A stretch of DNA of 64,000 nucleotides from an uncultured Erythrobacter sp. (GCA_947488085.1 CANKYI010000001.1:2613928-2677927); one strand, 5' to 3'; shown: positions 8,720 to 18,763, counted from the first letter of the stretch. Notes: generated by a model from the sequence alone, not told the origin. Numbers and translations: made by a program.

Positions 8720-9001
8720 CTAAATCCGCCCGCTCAGCATCATCCATCCCGAAACCGCATTAAGCGCCGAATATCCGGCATAGACCCAAATCACGCCGGG
8801 CCATCCATTCGCAGCCAGCAGCATTGCCGCAACCAAAACCGCGAATTCGGCCACCAGCGTCAGCCTTCCGCCCAGCAATTGCACAAAATTTGGCATTTGC
8901 TCGACCAGAGGATGCCCGCTTTCGAGCACAGCGCGGTGAATGGCGAAGTTGCCAACTCCAAAGATGAACATGATGGCAAGCGGTAGAATCACAGATGACA
9001 C
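8720..9001 (-). CDS. small integral membrane protein
   Basis: A 93-residue protein with three hydrophobic segments (about residues 3-20, 44-63 and 68-85) and a short periplasmic or cytoplasmic loop containing HRAVLESGHPLVEQM. The start is GTG at 9001 with an AGGA site about 10 nt upstream; a second GTG three codons in is possible. No family is recognised. It sits 67 nt upstream of the phosphoesterase gene on the same strand and may be cotranscribed. Confidence 0.6.
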   Translation of the reverse strand: MSSVILPLAIMFIFGVGNFAIHRAVLESGHPLVEQMPNFVQLLGGRLTLVAEFAVLVAAMLLAANGWPGVIWVYAGYSALNAVSGWMMLSGRI

Positions 9002-9219
9002 TATGGCGTAATCCTACGTCGGTTGGAAAGCGCTGCTCGTCGGCGAAACTATCGCCTCGGTCATTTCGCTTCCCGCCAATCGACAATCCAGACGGGTTTG
9101 GTCGACCATGAAATGACCATACGGCTCAGCTGCTCTATTTCTTAGTTCCAGCAGGGCAATCCGTATCCCCGTTTCGAAACCCCGCTCGAACACGGAAATG
9201 GCCTGCTCATAGGAGAGAA

Positions 9220-9540
9220 ATGATGAAGACCTTTGCCCCCTCGATCGCGATTGCCGCCGCCTCTTTCGGCTTGGCCCTCACCGCATCACCCGCTTTTGCC
9301 GGACCTGATGAACTGCCTCGGCAGGAAGTCAGCGTTGCAGGCCTCGACCTCAACACCGCAGAAGGTCAGCGGATCCTCGACCTCCGCATTGAGCAGGTTG
9401 CGCGCGAAGTCTGCCATGTTGATCGCGCCCGTGTTGGCACGCGTATTCGTTCGCAGGAAGCTCGCGAATGTGTCGTAAAAGCACGCGCCAGCGCTCAACG
9501 CCAAGTGGCTGCCATCGTCGCGAGCCAACGCGGCGGTTGA
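9220..9540 (+). CDS. UrcA family exported protein
   Basis: A 106-residue protein with a signal peptide ending near ASPAFA-GPDE, so it is probably periplasmic. The mature region has a repeatedly seen UrcA-family pattern: a beta-strand with VAGLDLNTAEGQRILDLRI, then R-E-V-C-H and A-R-E-C-V, whose two cysteines could form a disulfide. UrcA proteins are frequent in sphingomonads and have no proven function. AGGAG lies just before two tandem ATGs (9220 and 9223). A hairpin terminator follows at 9582. It stands alone, next to the two-component pair. Confidence 0.82.
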   Translation: MMKTFAPSIAIAAASFGLALTASPAFAGPDELPRQEVSVAGLDLNTAEGQRILDLRIEQVAREVCHVDRARVGTRIRSQEARECVVKARASAQRQVAAIVASQRGG

Positions 9541-9581
9541 ACAATATTCAAACTCTGCGCCCCAGTCGTTGGCGCAGATAA

Positions 9582-9627
9582 GGCAGCTCGAACCCTACTT
9601 CAGTCCCAGGGTTCGAGCCGCCTTTTT
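9582..9627 (+). terminator. intrinsic terminator after the UrcA gene
   Basis: Stem GCTCGAACCCT / AGGGTTCGAGC, extended by GGC/GCC past single unpaired bases, with an 11-nt loop and then TTTTT at 9623-9627. On the minus strand the hairpin lacks a T-run, so it acts mainly for the plus-strand gene. Confidence 0.85.
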
Positions 9628-9648
9628 CTGTTTTAGAAACAAGCGGTG

Positions 9649-10428
9649 TTAGCGTCCAGCCATCGCCTTCACTTTGGACAGGTACGTCCGGCCAATCCGT
9701 AAGGCGTCGCCATTCTGCAATTCCGCTGACCATACACCCAACCCATCGTGGCGCAGGCCGCGAATATTGTCGCGGCGCAGAATGGTTGAGCGATGGATGC
9801 GAATGAATTGCTCTGGATCAAGCCGCGCTTCGAGCCCGGCGATTGTCTGCAACAACAGATAGGATCGAGGCGGTTCGCCCTGTTCACCCGCATTACTGAC
9901 ATGCAATCGCACATAATCGCGCTCAGCATCGATCTGATGCACTTGGTTCACCGCAATCCGTAGCAATTCAGAGCGATGTGGAACCCACAATTCATCAAGC
10001 CACTGACCCGGTGCTTCCTTACGCTCTCCACGGCGCGCCACCGCCCGTTCGATTGCGCGCTCCAACCGTTCAGCGGAAACGGGCTTGAGTACGTAATCGA
10101 TTGCCTCAAGATCAAACGCTTCAACAGCAAAATGATCGTGCGCCGTTACAAAGATAACAGCAGGCGGTTCATCGAAACCGGCGAGTTTCCGCGCAACTCC
10201 CAATCCGTCCAATGCTGGCATCGTCATGTCAAGCAACACCAAATCAGGACTGAGCTTCTCCGCCAACCGCAACGCAGCCGCGCCGTCGCTGGCTGTGCCC
10301 ACCACATTGATCGCCGAGATTTCAGCGCAAATGACCTGAATACGCTCAACCGCCAGCGGTTCGTCGTCGACAATCAGGGTGCGAAGGGGTTGTTCGGCAG
10401 CTTCGTTGTTGTTTTCAGTATCAGCCAT
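9649..10428 (-). CDS. LytTR-family response regulator
   Basis: A 259-residue DNA-binding response regulator. The receiver domain has the acidic pair VDDEP, the phosphorylatable aspartate D67 in LVLLDMTMP, the threonine in FVTAHD and the lysine in YVLKPVS. The C-terminal LytTR domain shows RDYVRLHV, F-I-R-I-H-R-S-T-I-L-R and GRTYLSK. The ATG at 10428 has GAAGG 5 nt upstream and is preferred to a TTG 12 nt earlier. It lies 14 nt after its kinase gene, so the two form an operon. Target genes are unknown. Confidence 0.95.
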   Translation of the reverse strand: MADTENNNEAAEQPLRTLIVDDEPLAVERIQVICAEISAINVVGTASDGAAALRLAEKLSPDLVLLDMTMPALDGLGVARKLAGFDEPPAVIFVTAHDHFAVEAFDLEAIDYVLKPVSAERLERAIERAVARRGERKEAPGQWLDELWVPHRSELLRIAVNQVHQIDAERDYVRLHVSNAGEQGEPPRSYLLLQTIAGLEARLDPEQFIRIHRSTILRRDNIRGLRHDGLGVWSAELQNGDALRIGRTYLSKVKAMAGR

Positions 10429-10442
10429 GATCGCCTTCAATG

Positions 10443-11684
10443 CTATGCAGGGCGGGATAGGGGAATGCGGATTTCGGTCTTATAACCGCCAGGCAGGGGA
10501 GCCGATGTAAAGGCTATATCAGGACCAAAACGGGCCACAATTCGATCCCGCACATTCGCCAATCCAATGCCAAAGCCATGTGGTGCACCCTCAGGAACGC
10601 CGGGGCCGTCATCGCTAACCGTCACGACCAGCCGGTCAAATTCTTCGCGCGCAGAGACGGTGATCGTAATTGGACGCGCAACCGCAGAGACCGCGTATTT
10701 AACAGAGTTTTCAACCAAAGGTTGCAAGATCATCCCTGGCACTCGCGCCTTTTGCAGATCTTCGGGAAGTTCAAAATTGGAACGCAGCCGATCAGGAAAA
10801 CGCACCTCTTCAATGTCGAGATAAAGCTTTTGAAGGTCAAATTCGTCTTCGAGATAGACATCATTGGTCGGATCATCGGCAAGCGAGTGGCGATAGAAGC
10901 GGCTGATGGTTTGAATCATCCGTTCCGCGCTGTCGGTCTTGCCAGTCATCACCAGAGCAGAAAGCGAATTGAGCGTGTTGAACAGGAAATGCGGGTTCAC
11001 CTGATACCGCAAGCTGCGCAGTTCAGCCGCCTTAGCCGCAGAGCGGAATTGTTGTTCACGCCGCTCAGCGGTGCGGGCTTGAACCCCAGCCAACAGGGCG
11101 AAATAGGTTGATGCCCATGCGAGCAGCAGGAAATATCGTCCAAGCGCGATTTCCAGCACCGTTTTCCAAGTTTCGTCACGCATTGACGCCGGAGCGACAA
11201 TCAATGACTCGGAAATTTGCGGACGCCCCGAACCCTCTGGACCCGGCGCTTTAATTTTCACGCCTTCAGGAAGGTCGTAGAGCAGGTTGCCTTCAGCATC
11301 GAAGCGAAAGCCGCGCTCCTCTGCGAAGCGCTGCTCCAACTCCTCCTGAACGTCTTCGAACGCGAAATGATTGATCTGGCCAATCGCGATCGCGACCGGA
11401 ATTGCAAACAGAATAGCCGCGCCGATCTTTGCCCATAAAGGCTTTCGATCCACCAACCGCAGCAACGCCCACAACACTACCGTTAGGCCAATCCCGGCAG
11501 CCGTCACCAATGCGCGCCGCAGTGCCATCTCGCCCTGCATGTCTAAGTCGAAGATATAGCTGCGCAGGGTGATCAGGATGAAATATGTCGACCACAAGAC
11601 CACCATCGACAACAGCACCGTGCGAAACGGGACGCTGATTGGCGCTACTTTTTCGGGCGCTTTGGGGGTTTCGTTGAAATCCAT
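10443..11684 (-). CDS. LytS/YehU-type sensor histidine kinase
   Basis: A membrane sensor kinase of about 413 residues. Four membrane segments are seen at roughly residues 20-40, 56-78, 84-104 and 175-200, with a 70-residue acidic periplasmic loop before the last. The His_kinase motif NPHFLFNTLNSL carries the phospho-accepting H232; the ATPase part has LQPLVENSVKYA (N box) and DDGPGVP plus GFGIGLANVRDR (G boxes). The start is uncertain: ATG 11684 or TTG 11717, neither with a good ribosome site. It pairs with the adjacent LytTR regulator. The signal is unknown. Confidence 0.93.
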   Translation of the reverse strand: MDFNETPKAPEKVAPISVPFRTVLLSMVVLWSTYFILITLRSYIFDLDMQGEMALRRALVTAAGIGLTVVLWALLRLVDRKPLWAKIGAAILFAIPVAIAIGQINHFAFEDVQEELEQRFAEERGFRFDAEGNLLYDLPEGVKIKAPGPEGSGRPQISESLIVAPASMRDETWKTVLEIALGRYFLLLAWASTYFALLAGVQARTAERREQQFRSAAKAAELRSLRYQVNPHFLFNTLNSLSALVMTGKTDSAERMIQTISRFYRHSLADDPTNDVYLEDEFDLQKLYLDIEEVRFPDRLRSNFELPEDLQKARVPGMILQPLVENSVKYAVSAVARPITITVSAREEFDRLVVTVSDDGPGVPEGAPHGFGIGLANVRDRIVARFGPDIAFTSAPLPGGYKTEIRIPLSRPA

Positions 11685-11812
11685 ATCGAACAGGCGAAAT
11701 AGCGCTTCATATCGCAAAGCGCCAACCGGTCGTCGGTCTGCGTGCTCGTTTTGTCGATTGAAAGGGGCTTTGGAGCCGAACTCGCAGCGTCAGCCCCGCT
11801 CTAATCGTCCCT

Positions 11813-13258
11813 CTAGGCTCGGGGTTTGATCATATCAGCGGGCACAACCCACTCGGCAAATTGCTCTTGAGTGAGCAACCCAAGCTCAAGCGCCGATTCG
11901 AGAAGCGTCGTACCATCGGCATGCGCTTTCTTCGCAATCTTGGCCGCATTGTCATAGCCGATATGCGGGTTGAGCGCGGTGACCAGCATCAGGCTTTCAT
12001 TCATCAGCTGATCGATCCGGGCCGTGTTGGCCTCAATCCCAGTCACGCAATTATCGGTAAAGCTGCGCGCCGAATCGCTGAGCAGCCGGATCGATTGCAG
12101 CACAGCATTGATCATAACCGGCTTGAAAACGTTGAGCTCCAGATGCCCATGTGAGCCCGCGACGCTGACCGTTGTGTTGTTACCCATCACCTGCGCACAA
12201 ACCATAGTGAGCGCTTCGCATTGAGTCGGATTGACTTTGCCCGGCATGATAGAGGAGCCCGGCTCATTCGCGGGCAATGCAATCTCACCCAGACCAGAGC
12301 GCGGACCAGAGCCGAGCAGGCGGATGTCGTTTGCAACCTTCATCAAGCTGACCGCATTGGAATTGAGCGCACCGGACAATTCCACCAGCGCATCATGCGC
12401 AGCGAGCGATTCAAATTTGTTGGGGGCCGTGACGAAATCATGCCCAGTGATCGCGGCGACATGGGCCGCAAATCCTTCTGCAAAGCCAGCTTTGGAGTTA
12501 ATGCCAGTGCCAACTGCGGTGCCGCCTTGCGCAAGTTCGAGTACGCGGGGGAGCGCATTCTTAAGCCGCTCAATCCCGTACTCAACCTGTTTGGCGTAGC
12601 CCGAAAACTCCTGACCCAGTGTCAGCGGCGTCGCGTCCTGTAAGTGCGTGCGCCCGATCTTGACGATATCGGCATAGCTGCTTGCCTTGGCATGCAGCGC
12701 ACCGTGCAGATGCGTGAGAGCCGGGATTAGCTGCTCAATAGTCTCACTTGCCGCCGCGATGTGCATTGCGGTTGGGAATGTGTCGTTCGAGCTTTGCCCC
12801 ATATTACAGTGGTCATTGGGGTGGACCGGGTCCTTGCCGCCCAATTGCCCCGTGAGGATCTGATTCGCACGGCTCGCGATCACTTCATTGGCATTCATAT
12901 TCGATTGCGTGCCAGAGCCGGTTTGCCACACGCTCAAGGGGAATTGATCCGCCAGTGTTCCGTCGATCACCTCTGCGGCTGCCGCGACGATTGCATCACC
13001 CAGCTTCGCATCGAGTACGCCAAGATCCATGTTCGTCTTGGCAGAGGATTGTTTTTGAATGCCCAGCGCTTTGACCAGCGGCGCAGGCATAGTCTCTGTA
13101 CCGATGGCAAAGTTCGCCAGACTGCGCTGGCTTTGTGCGCCCCAATGCGCATCCACGGGGACCGCGACATCGCCCAACGAATCGGATTCAATCCGAACTG
13201 CGCCCGTTGCGCCAAAAATTTCACCGTTGTTCTGCGTAGCAGCGCCAATGTCACTCAT
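11813..13258 (-). CDS. fumC: fumarate hydratase class II
   Basis: TCA-cycle enzyme converting fumarate and L-malate, iron-independent, homotetrameric. The 481-residue sequence has the superfamily signature [11 protein letters not shown] near residue 328, the catalytic loop region, [13 protein letters not shown], and [18 protein letters not shown]. The ATG at 13258 has an excellent AGGAG site 8 nt upstream, so I reject the longer frame to 13312. Upstream divergent gene is the pcm-like one. It appears monocistronic. Confidence 0.97.
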   Translation of the reverse strand: MSDIGAATQNNGEIFGATGAVRIESDSLGDVAVPVDAHWGAQSQRSLANFAIGTETMPAPLVKALGIQKQSSAKTNMDLGVLDAKLGDAIVAAAAEVIDGTLADQFPLSVWQTGSGTQSNMNANEVIASRANQILTGQLGGKDPVHPNDHCNMGQSSNDTFPTAMHIAAASETIEQLIPALTHLHGALHAKASSYADIVKIGRTHLQDATPLTLGQEFSGYAKQVEYGIERLKNALPRVLELAQGGTAVGTGINSKAGFAEGFAAHVAAITGHDFVTAPNKFESLAAHDALVELSGALNSNAVSLMKVANDIRLLGSGPRSGLGEIALPANEPGSSIMPGKVNPTQCEALTMVCAQVMGNNTTVSVAGSHGHLELNVFKPVMINAVLQSIRLLSDSARSFTDNCVTGIEANTARIDQLMNESLMLVTALNPHIGYDNAAKIAKKAHADGTTLLESALELGLLTQEQFAEWVVPADMIKPRA

Positions 13259-13413
13259 CGAAGTTCTCCTGGTATCGGTCGAAACCGTGTCCCGGTCCCC
13301 CCATCCGATCAATATGCACCCCTTATGACGCGGCCCGGTGACAGGTCAAAGGGAAGCTGACCCTAACACGTGCCAAATCGCTTGGAACTGCCGCGCGCGA
13401 TGGCTAGGAAGGG

Positions 13414-13445
13414 TTGACGAACTGTGTTGTTCCAATAATACAGTT
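13414..13445 (+). promoter_or_regulatory. promoter of the pcm-tolC-popZ-like run, with an inverted repeat
   Basis: TTGACG (13414-13419), 16-nt spacer, TAATAC (13436-13441), ending 17 nt before the ATG at 13459. The arms AACTGT (13420-13425) and ACAGTT (13440-13445) form an inverted repeat across the spacer and -10, a plausible repressor site. The promoter position also rules out translation starting at the upstream in-frame TTG. Confidence 0.5.
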
Positions 13446-13458
13446 CCACGGAGTAGAC

Positions 13459-14076
13459 ATGAGCACGACCACTATCATGACCAAAACCCCAGATTCCAGC
13501 AGCACTGCGGTCGCCCGCAAGGCGATGATTGATAGTCAATTGCGCACCAGCGGCGTGAATGAAGAGTTTGTGCTGGGCCGGATGATATCGGTCGCGCGCG
13601 AGGACTTCCTGCCAGAAGACAAAGTGAGCCTCGCCTATATCGACCGTTCGGTCGCCTTGGGCGAAGACGGGCATTTGGCATCGCCACTATTTTACGGAAA
13701 GCTTTTGCTAGAGGCAGCACCCAACCCCACCGACCGAGTGTTGGTCGTTGAAGGCGGCACGGGATACCTCGCCGAATTGCTCGGGCCTCTTGTTGCAAAA
13801 GTAACCACCGTCTCCGCAGCTGACGCAGCCAAAGGCGCGCTACCTGAAGGGCAATTTTCGCTTGTGCTGGTCGATGGCGCAATCGAACAGATGCCAGCCG
13901 CATTGGGCAAGACCGTTGAAGAGGACGGACAGATCGTCTCAGGCCTGATGCTGCGCGGTGTGACCCGGCTTGCATCGGGACGCAATGTTGCAGGGCATCT
14001 TGGGCTAGAGCCGGTGGAAGATATGGGGATCCCGGTGCTGCACGCATTTGATCGCCCGAAAAGCTGGACGTTCTAA
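13459..14076 (+). CDS. protein-L-isoaspartate O-methyltransferase-like protein, probably degenerate
   Basis: A 205-residue member of the PIMT family, which methylates damaged isoaspartyl residues using SAM. The N-terminal half keeps the family pattern MIDSQLRTSGV, VPRE-like AREDFLPE and AYIDRSVALG. The SAM-binding motif is altered: DRVLVVEGGTGYLAELL replaces the usual E-I-G-x-G-S-G-Y, and the region after it is shortened. Catalytic activity is therefore doubtful. This short form precedes tolC in many alphaproteobacteria. ATG 13459 has GGAG upstream and a promoter fits just before it. Its stop overlaps the tolC start by one base. Confidence 0.8.
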   Translation: MSTTTIMTKTPDSSSTAVARKAMIDSQLRTSGVNEEFVLGRMISVAREDFLPEDKVSLAYIDRSVALGEDGHLASPLFYGKLLLEAAPNPTDRVLVVEGGTGYLAELLGPLVAKVTTVSAADAAKGALPEGQFSLVLVDGAIEQMPAALGKTVEEDGQIVSGLMLRGVTRLASGRNVAGHLGLEPVEDMGIPVLHAFDRPKSWTF

Positions 14077-15566
14077 TGAGCCCTCGCTCCCGCCTTTTGA
14101 CCACCGCAAGAGCGGCTGCGAGCCTGTCGGCGATCGCTTTGGCAGGATCAGCGGTTGCGGCTCAGGCGGAGACTCTGCGCGATGCGTTGGTGGCGGTATA
14201 CAACACTAATCCGACGATTGAGGGCGCACGCGCGAGCCAGCGGGCGACAGATGAGGATGTGCCGATCCAACGCGCGGCGGGCTTGCCCAGCGCCAATGCG
14301 ACCGCGACACATATTGAGTTTCTCAGACAGTCGGCGAACTCTTTCACCGCACCTGAGCGCAATTTGGGCGTCAATGCTCAACTGACCGTGCCGGTTTATT
14401 CGGGCGGCGCCGTTCGCAATGGCATCGCAGCAGCTCAGGAACGCGTAGCCGCCGGTCAGGCTGACTTACGCGGTACAGAGAGCTCAATCTTTAGCCAGAC
14501 GGTCGCCGCCTATATGGATGTGCTGCGAACTGAGGCTTTGGCGCAGCTGGCTGGCAATCAAGTCGAAGTGCTGCGAGTGACGTTCGAATCGACAAGCGAT
14601 CGGTTCGAAATTGGTGACCTGACACGCACTGATGTGGCGCAAGCTCAGTCACGGCTCGCCGTGGCTCAGGGCGATCTGCAAACTGCCTATGCCAATGTCA
14701 TCAATGCGCGTGAAACCTATATTCAACTCGTTGGCCGGATGCCGATGAACCTTGAAGCGCCGCCGCCGTTGCCCGGTCTGCCCGAAACGGTTGGCATGGC
14801 GGTTGTGACGGCGCTTGAAAGCAACCCCGACCTTATCGCTGCCAAAGAGCGCGCTGAGGCGGCGGGATACGACACTGAGGTAGCCGGATCGAGCCGGCTA
14901 CCCACAGTCGGGCTGTTCGCCAACTACGATTACAGCAACTTTTTCGGAACACTGGGCGGCCCTGTCGCTTCGGATTTCCAACAACGCGAAGCCACCGCGA
15001 ATGCCGGCGTTCGGATCACCATTCCAATCTTTCAAGGTGGTCGACCAGCAGCGTTGCAACGTCAGGCTGGCGCGCGCGAAACGGCCGCGTTGGAGCAGGT
15101 CATTGTCACCGAACGCTCCATCATCCAACAAACCCGATCCGCCTATTCGAGCTGGGAAGCGTCGAACGCGGTGATCGAAAGCTCTCAAACCGCTGTCGAG
15201 GCCGCTGAGTTGAGCCTAGAGGGAGTTCGCGCAGAGAATTCGATCGGAAATCGCACAATTATCGATGTGCTCAATGCTGAGCAGGAATTGCTTTCTGCCA
15301 GAGCGCAATTGGTGACCGCACGCCGCAATGCCTATGTCGCGGGTTTCACCCTGCTCGCGGCAATGGGCAAAGCCGAAGCGCGTGATTTGAACCTCGATAC
15401 GGGCGGTCCGCTTTACGATCCGCAGGTTAACTATGAACGCGTTCGCGGACGGTTTTGGGACTGGGATCGCGATCCAGAACCTGCGCCGAATTCGACCAGA
15501 ACCGTTGACATTCCCCCTTCTGATGGATTGATAGGCCCAGTATTGGAGCCAAACGAACAACGCTAA
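14076..15566 (+). CDS. TolC-family outer-membrane efflux channel
   Basis: A 496-residue outer-membrane factor. A signal peptide ends near AVAAQAE, and two repeated OEP domains follow (about residues 35-235 and 255-445), each mostly long coiled-coil helix with a short beta-strand segment. Typical motifs are NPTIEGARA near the start and LLSARAQLVTARRNAYVAGFTLLAAMG at the end of the second repeat. It would form the trimeric exit duct for type I secretion or RND/MFS efflux; no adaptor or pump gene is adjacent, so the partner is unknown. It is translationally coupled to the pcm-like gene. Confidence 0.94.
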   Translation: MSPRSRLLTTARAAASLSAIALAGSAVAAQAETLRDALVAVYNTNPTIEGARASQRATDEDVPIQRAAGLPSANATATHIEFLRQSANSFTAPERNLGVNAQLTVPVYSGGAVRNGIAAAQERVAAGQADLRGTESSIFSQTVAAYMDVLRTEALAQLAGNQVEVLRVTFESTSDRFEIGDLTRTDVAQAQSRLAVAQGDLQTAYANVINARETYIQLVGRMPMNLEAPPPLPGLPETVGMAVVTALESNPDLIAAKERAEAAGYDTEVAGSSRLPTVGLFANYDYSNFFGTLGGPVASDFQQREATANAGVRITIPIFQGGRPAALQRQAGARETAALEQVIVTERSIIQQTRSAYSSWEASNAVIESSQTAVEAAELSLEGVRAENSIGNRTIIDVLNAEQELLSARAQLVTARRNAYVAGFTLLAAMGKAEARDLNLDTGGPLYDPQVNYERVRGRFWDWDRDPEPAPNSTRTVDIPPSDGLIGPVLEPNEQR

Positions 15567-15610
15567 CCCGCGTGATTCGAATGGTTAACGCGAGCACTAG
15601 GGACATATTC

Positions 15611-16114
15611 GTGGCGAATGAAAGCGAAGCATCGGTTGATGAGATTCTTGAGTCGATCAAGAAGGTGATCGCTCGCGACAGCCGCGAAAACGCTGCAGAA
15701 GCGCGCCAGCGCAAAGTCGATATTGACGAAGCAGTCGAACAGGTCGCAGCCGAAATGCCGGACCGCGTGGAGTTGAGCGAAGACGCCGAAATCGCTGATC
15801 AGGCGTCCGAAGAGGTGCTTGACCTTGCCGAAATGGAACTTTCAGAGGCGGTCGATATGGACGATGACAGCGAAAAGCCGCTGATCACCGATGAAGTGCG
15901 CGGCGCGATGCAGGATAATCTGGCCGCATTGGCAATGCTCGCAGAGCCGGGTGCGAAACCGCAGATTGTTCGTTCGGGTGAAACTTCGCTCGAAGGACTG
16001 ACACGCGAATTGCTGCGCCCGATGCTTGCTGAATGGCTGGATGAAAATCTGCCCGGCATGGTCGAGAAAATGGTTCAGGCCGAAATCTCTCGGATCGCGG
16101 GCAAACGCAGCTAA
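15611..16114 (+). CDS. popZ: PopZ-like DUF2497 polar organising protein
   Basis: About 167 residues with the PopZ plan: an N-terminal short helix (SVDEILESIKKVIARD), a disordered strongly acidic linker of about 80 residues, and a C-terminal helical assembly domain (GLTRELLRPMLAEWLDENL then MVEKMVQAEISRIAG). In Caulobacter PopZ forms a polar matrix that anchors ParB-parS complexes. Assignment rests on these end motifs and the acidic linker. GTG 15611 has AGGGA 7 nt upstream; starts further upstream (15572 or 15581) are possible. It follows tolC closely. ParA, ParB and parS sites lie 17-21 kb away. Confidence 0.75.
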   Translation: MANESEASVDEILESIKKVIARDSRENAAEARQRKVDIDEAVEQVAAEMPDRVELSEDAEIADQASEEVLDLAEMELSEAVDMDDDSEKPLITDEVRGAMQDNLAALAMLAEPGAKPQIVRSGETSLEGLTRELLRPMLAEWLDENLPGMVEKMVQAEISRIAGKRS

Positions 16115-16171
16115 TTTGCTGCAAAAAGCCGCCGGTTTCACTGGAAACTGCGCAATTCTCGCGTTAATCTC

Positions 16172-18349
16172 ATGACTATGGGATTAAATTTCACAAAGTG
16201 CGCCGCTTTCGCAGCGACATCGCTTCTCGCATCGGCACCACTGGCCGCCGAAAATCACACAGACAACAGCGCAGAGACATCGATCGAAGGCTTGGTGAAG
16301 CCGCCGATGTCGGCGCAAGACCTCATCGCGATGCCGCGGCTCGGGTCGCCCACCGTTGAGCCATCGGGCCGCTATGCAGTGTATTCGGTCACGAGCACCG
16401 ATCCGGAGACATATGAGCGTTCGCCAACGCACTACCTGCTCGATCTGATGGTTCCGGGCGCCACGCCTGTCGCGTTCGATCTGGGGATTGCCGGTTTTGC
16501 GCTGCACTTTGGGCCAGACAGCTTCCTTTACTTCCTCAGCTATGAAAGCACCGATGAAGAGGCCCCTGAGCGCGCGCGCCTCTGGAGGGTCGCACTAGAG
16601 GGAAATGGCAATGTCACAGGGCCTATGCCCGTCGCAGATATGCCCGGCACTGACATCGCCGGCTACTCAATCGCACCCAGCGGCAACCGCATAGCCCTTT
16701 GGTCCGAGATCGACCGAGATTGCGATCAATTGGCTTGCGAAGCCACGGCGCAAGAACTGGGAACCGGACGTCTCTATGAGGGCGACGCTGGTTTCTATCG
16801 CCATTGGGACCGCTGGATCGAGCCCGGCGTGTTCAACCGTGTGTTCGTCTACGGATTGGAAAATGGCCGAGTAACCGGCGAGGGCATCGCTGTTGATGGA
16901 GGCAGCGACGACGATGCCATTATCGCCAACACGCCGACTATGCCATTTGGCGGCGGTGAAGATGTTGCTTGGGCACCCGACGGTTCGGGAGTTTATTTTG
17001 TCGCGCGCGAAACGGGCTCAGCCGAGCCAATGTCGACCGATCTCGACATCTATTGGTCGGACCTTTCCGGCGGAGCGCCCACTGCGCTGACCCCGAACAA
17101 TCCTGCACATGATTCCTCACCAGCTCCGTCACCCGATGGTCGCCATCTCGCCTATCTTGCAATGGCTCGGCCCGGTTATGAATCGGATCGCCTCGTGGTG
17201 CAGATGCGCGACCTTGCGACCGGACAGACGCGCGCTTTGACGCAAGACACCGATCTATCGTTTGGCGGATTAAGCTGGAGCGAAGATGGCTCCTACTTGC
17301 TCGCAAGCGCCGCCGATGTGCTCGACACGCCAGCCTATCGGATTGACCCGCAAACGGGCTCAGTCACCGAATTGGACCTGATCGCAGGCAATGAAGCGCA
17401 TCTTGGCAATGTCACCGCGCTGCCAGGTGATAGGTTGCTCTTCACCCGGGATTCCATCGGAGCACCAAGCGAGCTCTATCTCGCGGAGGAAGGTGCCAAA
17501 GCACGTCCGCTCACCGATATCGTCACCACCCGCATGGGCACAATGGCATCCACAGTGACCACCCGTTTCAGCTTTGAAGGCGCAGAAGGTGACACCGTCT
17601 GGGGCCAAATCACGCGGCTAGAAAACCAAGAGGGGCCGATCCCCGTCATCCTCTATATCCATGGCGGGCCGCAAGGATCATTCCGCGATGGCTGGTCCAG
17701 CCGCTGGAACCCGCGCGTTGTCGCCAGCCAAGGGTATGCCGTTGTCTCCGTCGATTTCCACGGAAGCGCGGGATATGGGCAGGAGTTCATGGACTCCATT
17801 AACCGCGATTGGGGCGGAAAGCCGCTCGAAGATTTGCAAAAAGGCCTCGCCGCCGCGCTTGAACTCGACACTCAAATCGACGGTTCACGTGCTTGTGCAA
17901 TGGGCGCAAGCTATGGCGGATATATGGTCAATTGGATCGCGGGCAAATGGCCTGACCGCTTCGATTGCTTGGTTCAGCATGACGGCCTGTTCGACATGCG
18001 CAGCTTTTATTACTCGACCGAGGAATTGTGGTTTCCACGCTGGGATTTTGGCGGATCCTATTCTGAAGCTAGCGAGACCTATGAGCGCTGGAACCCGGTC
18101 AATCACGTCGATGAATGGCGCACACCAATGCTGGTGATCACCGGCGAGCGGGATTTCCGCGTGCCCTATACTCAAGGCCTACAAAGCTTCACTGCCTTGC
18201 AGGAACGCAATATCCCGTCGCAATTGCTGGTGTTCCCGGATGAGAACCACTGGGTTTTGGGCGCGGAAAATTCGGCGCAATGGCACGGCACTGTTTTTGC
18301 GTGGCTCGACCGTTGGTTGAAACCACAAAGCGAAGACGCGCCGGAATGA
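16172..18349 (+). CDS. S9 family (prolyl oligopeptidase-type) serine peptidase, exported
   Basis: A 725-residue exported peptidase. A signal peptide ends near [12 protein letters not shown]. The middle (about residues 50-440) is a beta-propeller with WD40-like strands, and the C-terminal alpha/beta-hydrolase carries the catalytic triad S580 (GASYGGYM), D661 (ERDFRVPY) and H693 (DENHWV), in the order expected for the S9C acylaminoacyl/dipeptidyl group. HGGPQGSF provides the oxyanion region. It probably trims peptides in the periplasm. The next gene overlaps its stop by 4 nt. Confidence 0.93.
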   Translation: MTMGLNFTKCAAFAATSLLASAPLAAENHTDNSAETSIEGLVKPPMSAQDLIAMPRLGSPTVEPSGRYAVYSVTSTDPETYERSPTHYLLDLMVPGATPVAFDLGIAGFALHFGPDSFLYFLSYESTDEEAPERARLWRVALEGNGNVTGPMPVADMPGTDIAGYSIAPSGNRIALWSEIDRDCDQLACEATAQELGTGRLYEGDAGFYRHWDRWIEPGVFNRVFVYGLENGRVTGEGIAVDGGSDDDAIIANTPTMPFGGGEDVAWAPDGSGVYFVARETGSAEPMSTDLDIYWSDLSGGAPTALTPNNPAHDSSPAPSPDGRHLAYLAMARPGYESDRLVVQMRDLATGQTRALTQDTDLSFGGLSWSEDGSYLLASAADVLDTPAYRIDPQTGSVTELDLIAGNEAHLGNVTALPGDRLLFTRDSIGAPSELYLAEEGAKARPLTDIVTTRMGTMASTVTTRFSFEGAEGDTVWGQITRLENQEGPIPVILYIHGGPQGSFRDGWSSRWNPRVVASQGYAVVSVDFHGSAGYGQEFMDSINRDWGGKPLEDLQKGLAAALELDTQIDGSRACAMGASYGGYMVNWIAGKWPDRFDCLVQHDGLFDMRSFYYSTEELWFPRWDFGGSYSEASETYERWNPVNHVDEWRTPMLVITGERDFRVPYTQGLQSFTALQERNIPSQLLVFPDENHWVLGAENSAQWHGTVFAWLDRWLKPQSEDAPE

Positions 18350-18753
18350 GCATGCAGGATCTGCTGGCGGCTAAAACAGCGCTGGCAAAGAAATACGGCT
18401 CCACAGGCGATGGAATCGAACGGCACATCTTCCTTTGCGGTATGTCGGATAAGCAGAAATGCTGTTCGCGCGTCGAGGGAGAGATTGCGTGGCAGCACCT
18501 CAAAGACACTTTGAAAAACCGCGGTTTAGTCGGGCCTCAACGGACACAGAACCATCCGCGCGGCCCCGGCGGCGGAATACAGCGGACCAAAGCGGATTGT
18601 TTGCAGATCTGCTCTGCCGGGCCGGTTGCCGTCGTATGGCCCGAAGGCGTCTGGTATCATTCATGCAGCCCGCAAGTGCTGGATCGGATCATCGATGAAC
18701 ATTTGATCGGCGGCAATCCGGTTGAGGAATTTCGCCTAACGCCGCCTGCTTAA
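18346..18753 (+). CDS. thioredoxin-like [2Fe-2S] ferredoxin
   Basis: A 135-residue protein of the thioredoxin-like 2Fe-2S ferredoxin family (related to the NuoE fold). The likely cluster ligands are the cysteines in [14 protein letters not shown] and [20 protein letters not shown]; the V-A-V-V-W-P-E-G stretch is typical. It is cytoplasmic and probably an electron carrier. The start codon overlaps the S9 peptidase stop (ATGA), giving translational coupling with a gene of no obvious redox link. A second ATG two codons in is possible. The redox partner is unknown. Confidence 0.88.
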   Translation: MSMQDLLAAKTALAKKYGSTGDGIERHIFLCGMSDKQKCCSRVEGEIAWQHLKDTLKNRGLVGPQRTQNHPRGPGGGIQRTKADCLQICSAGPVAVVWPEGVWYHSCSPQVLDRIIDEHLIGGNPVEEFRLTPPA

Positions 18754-18763
18754 TGACAGTCGC

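Noticed and set aside
9545-9640. A tRNA-like GGTTCGAGCC segment downstream of the UrcA gene.
   Set aside because: It is the right arm of a terminator hairpin; no acceptor stem, D-arm or anticodon arm can be drawn. No tRNA gene was seen elsewhere in the window.
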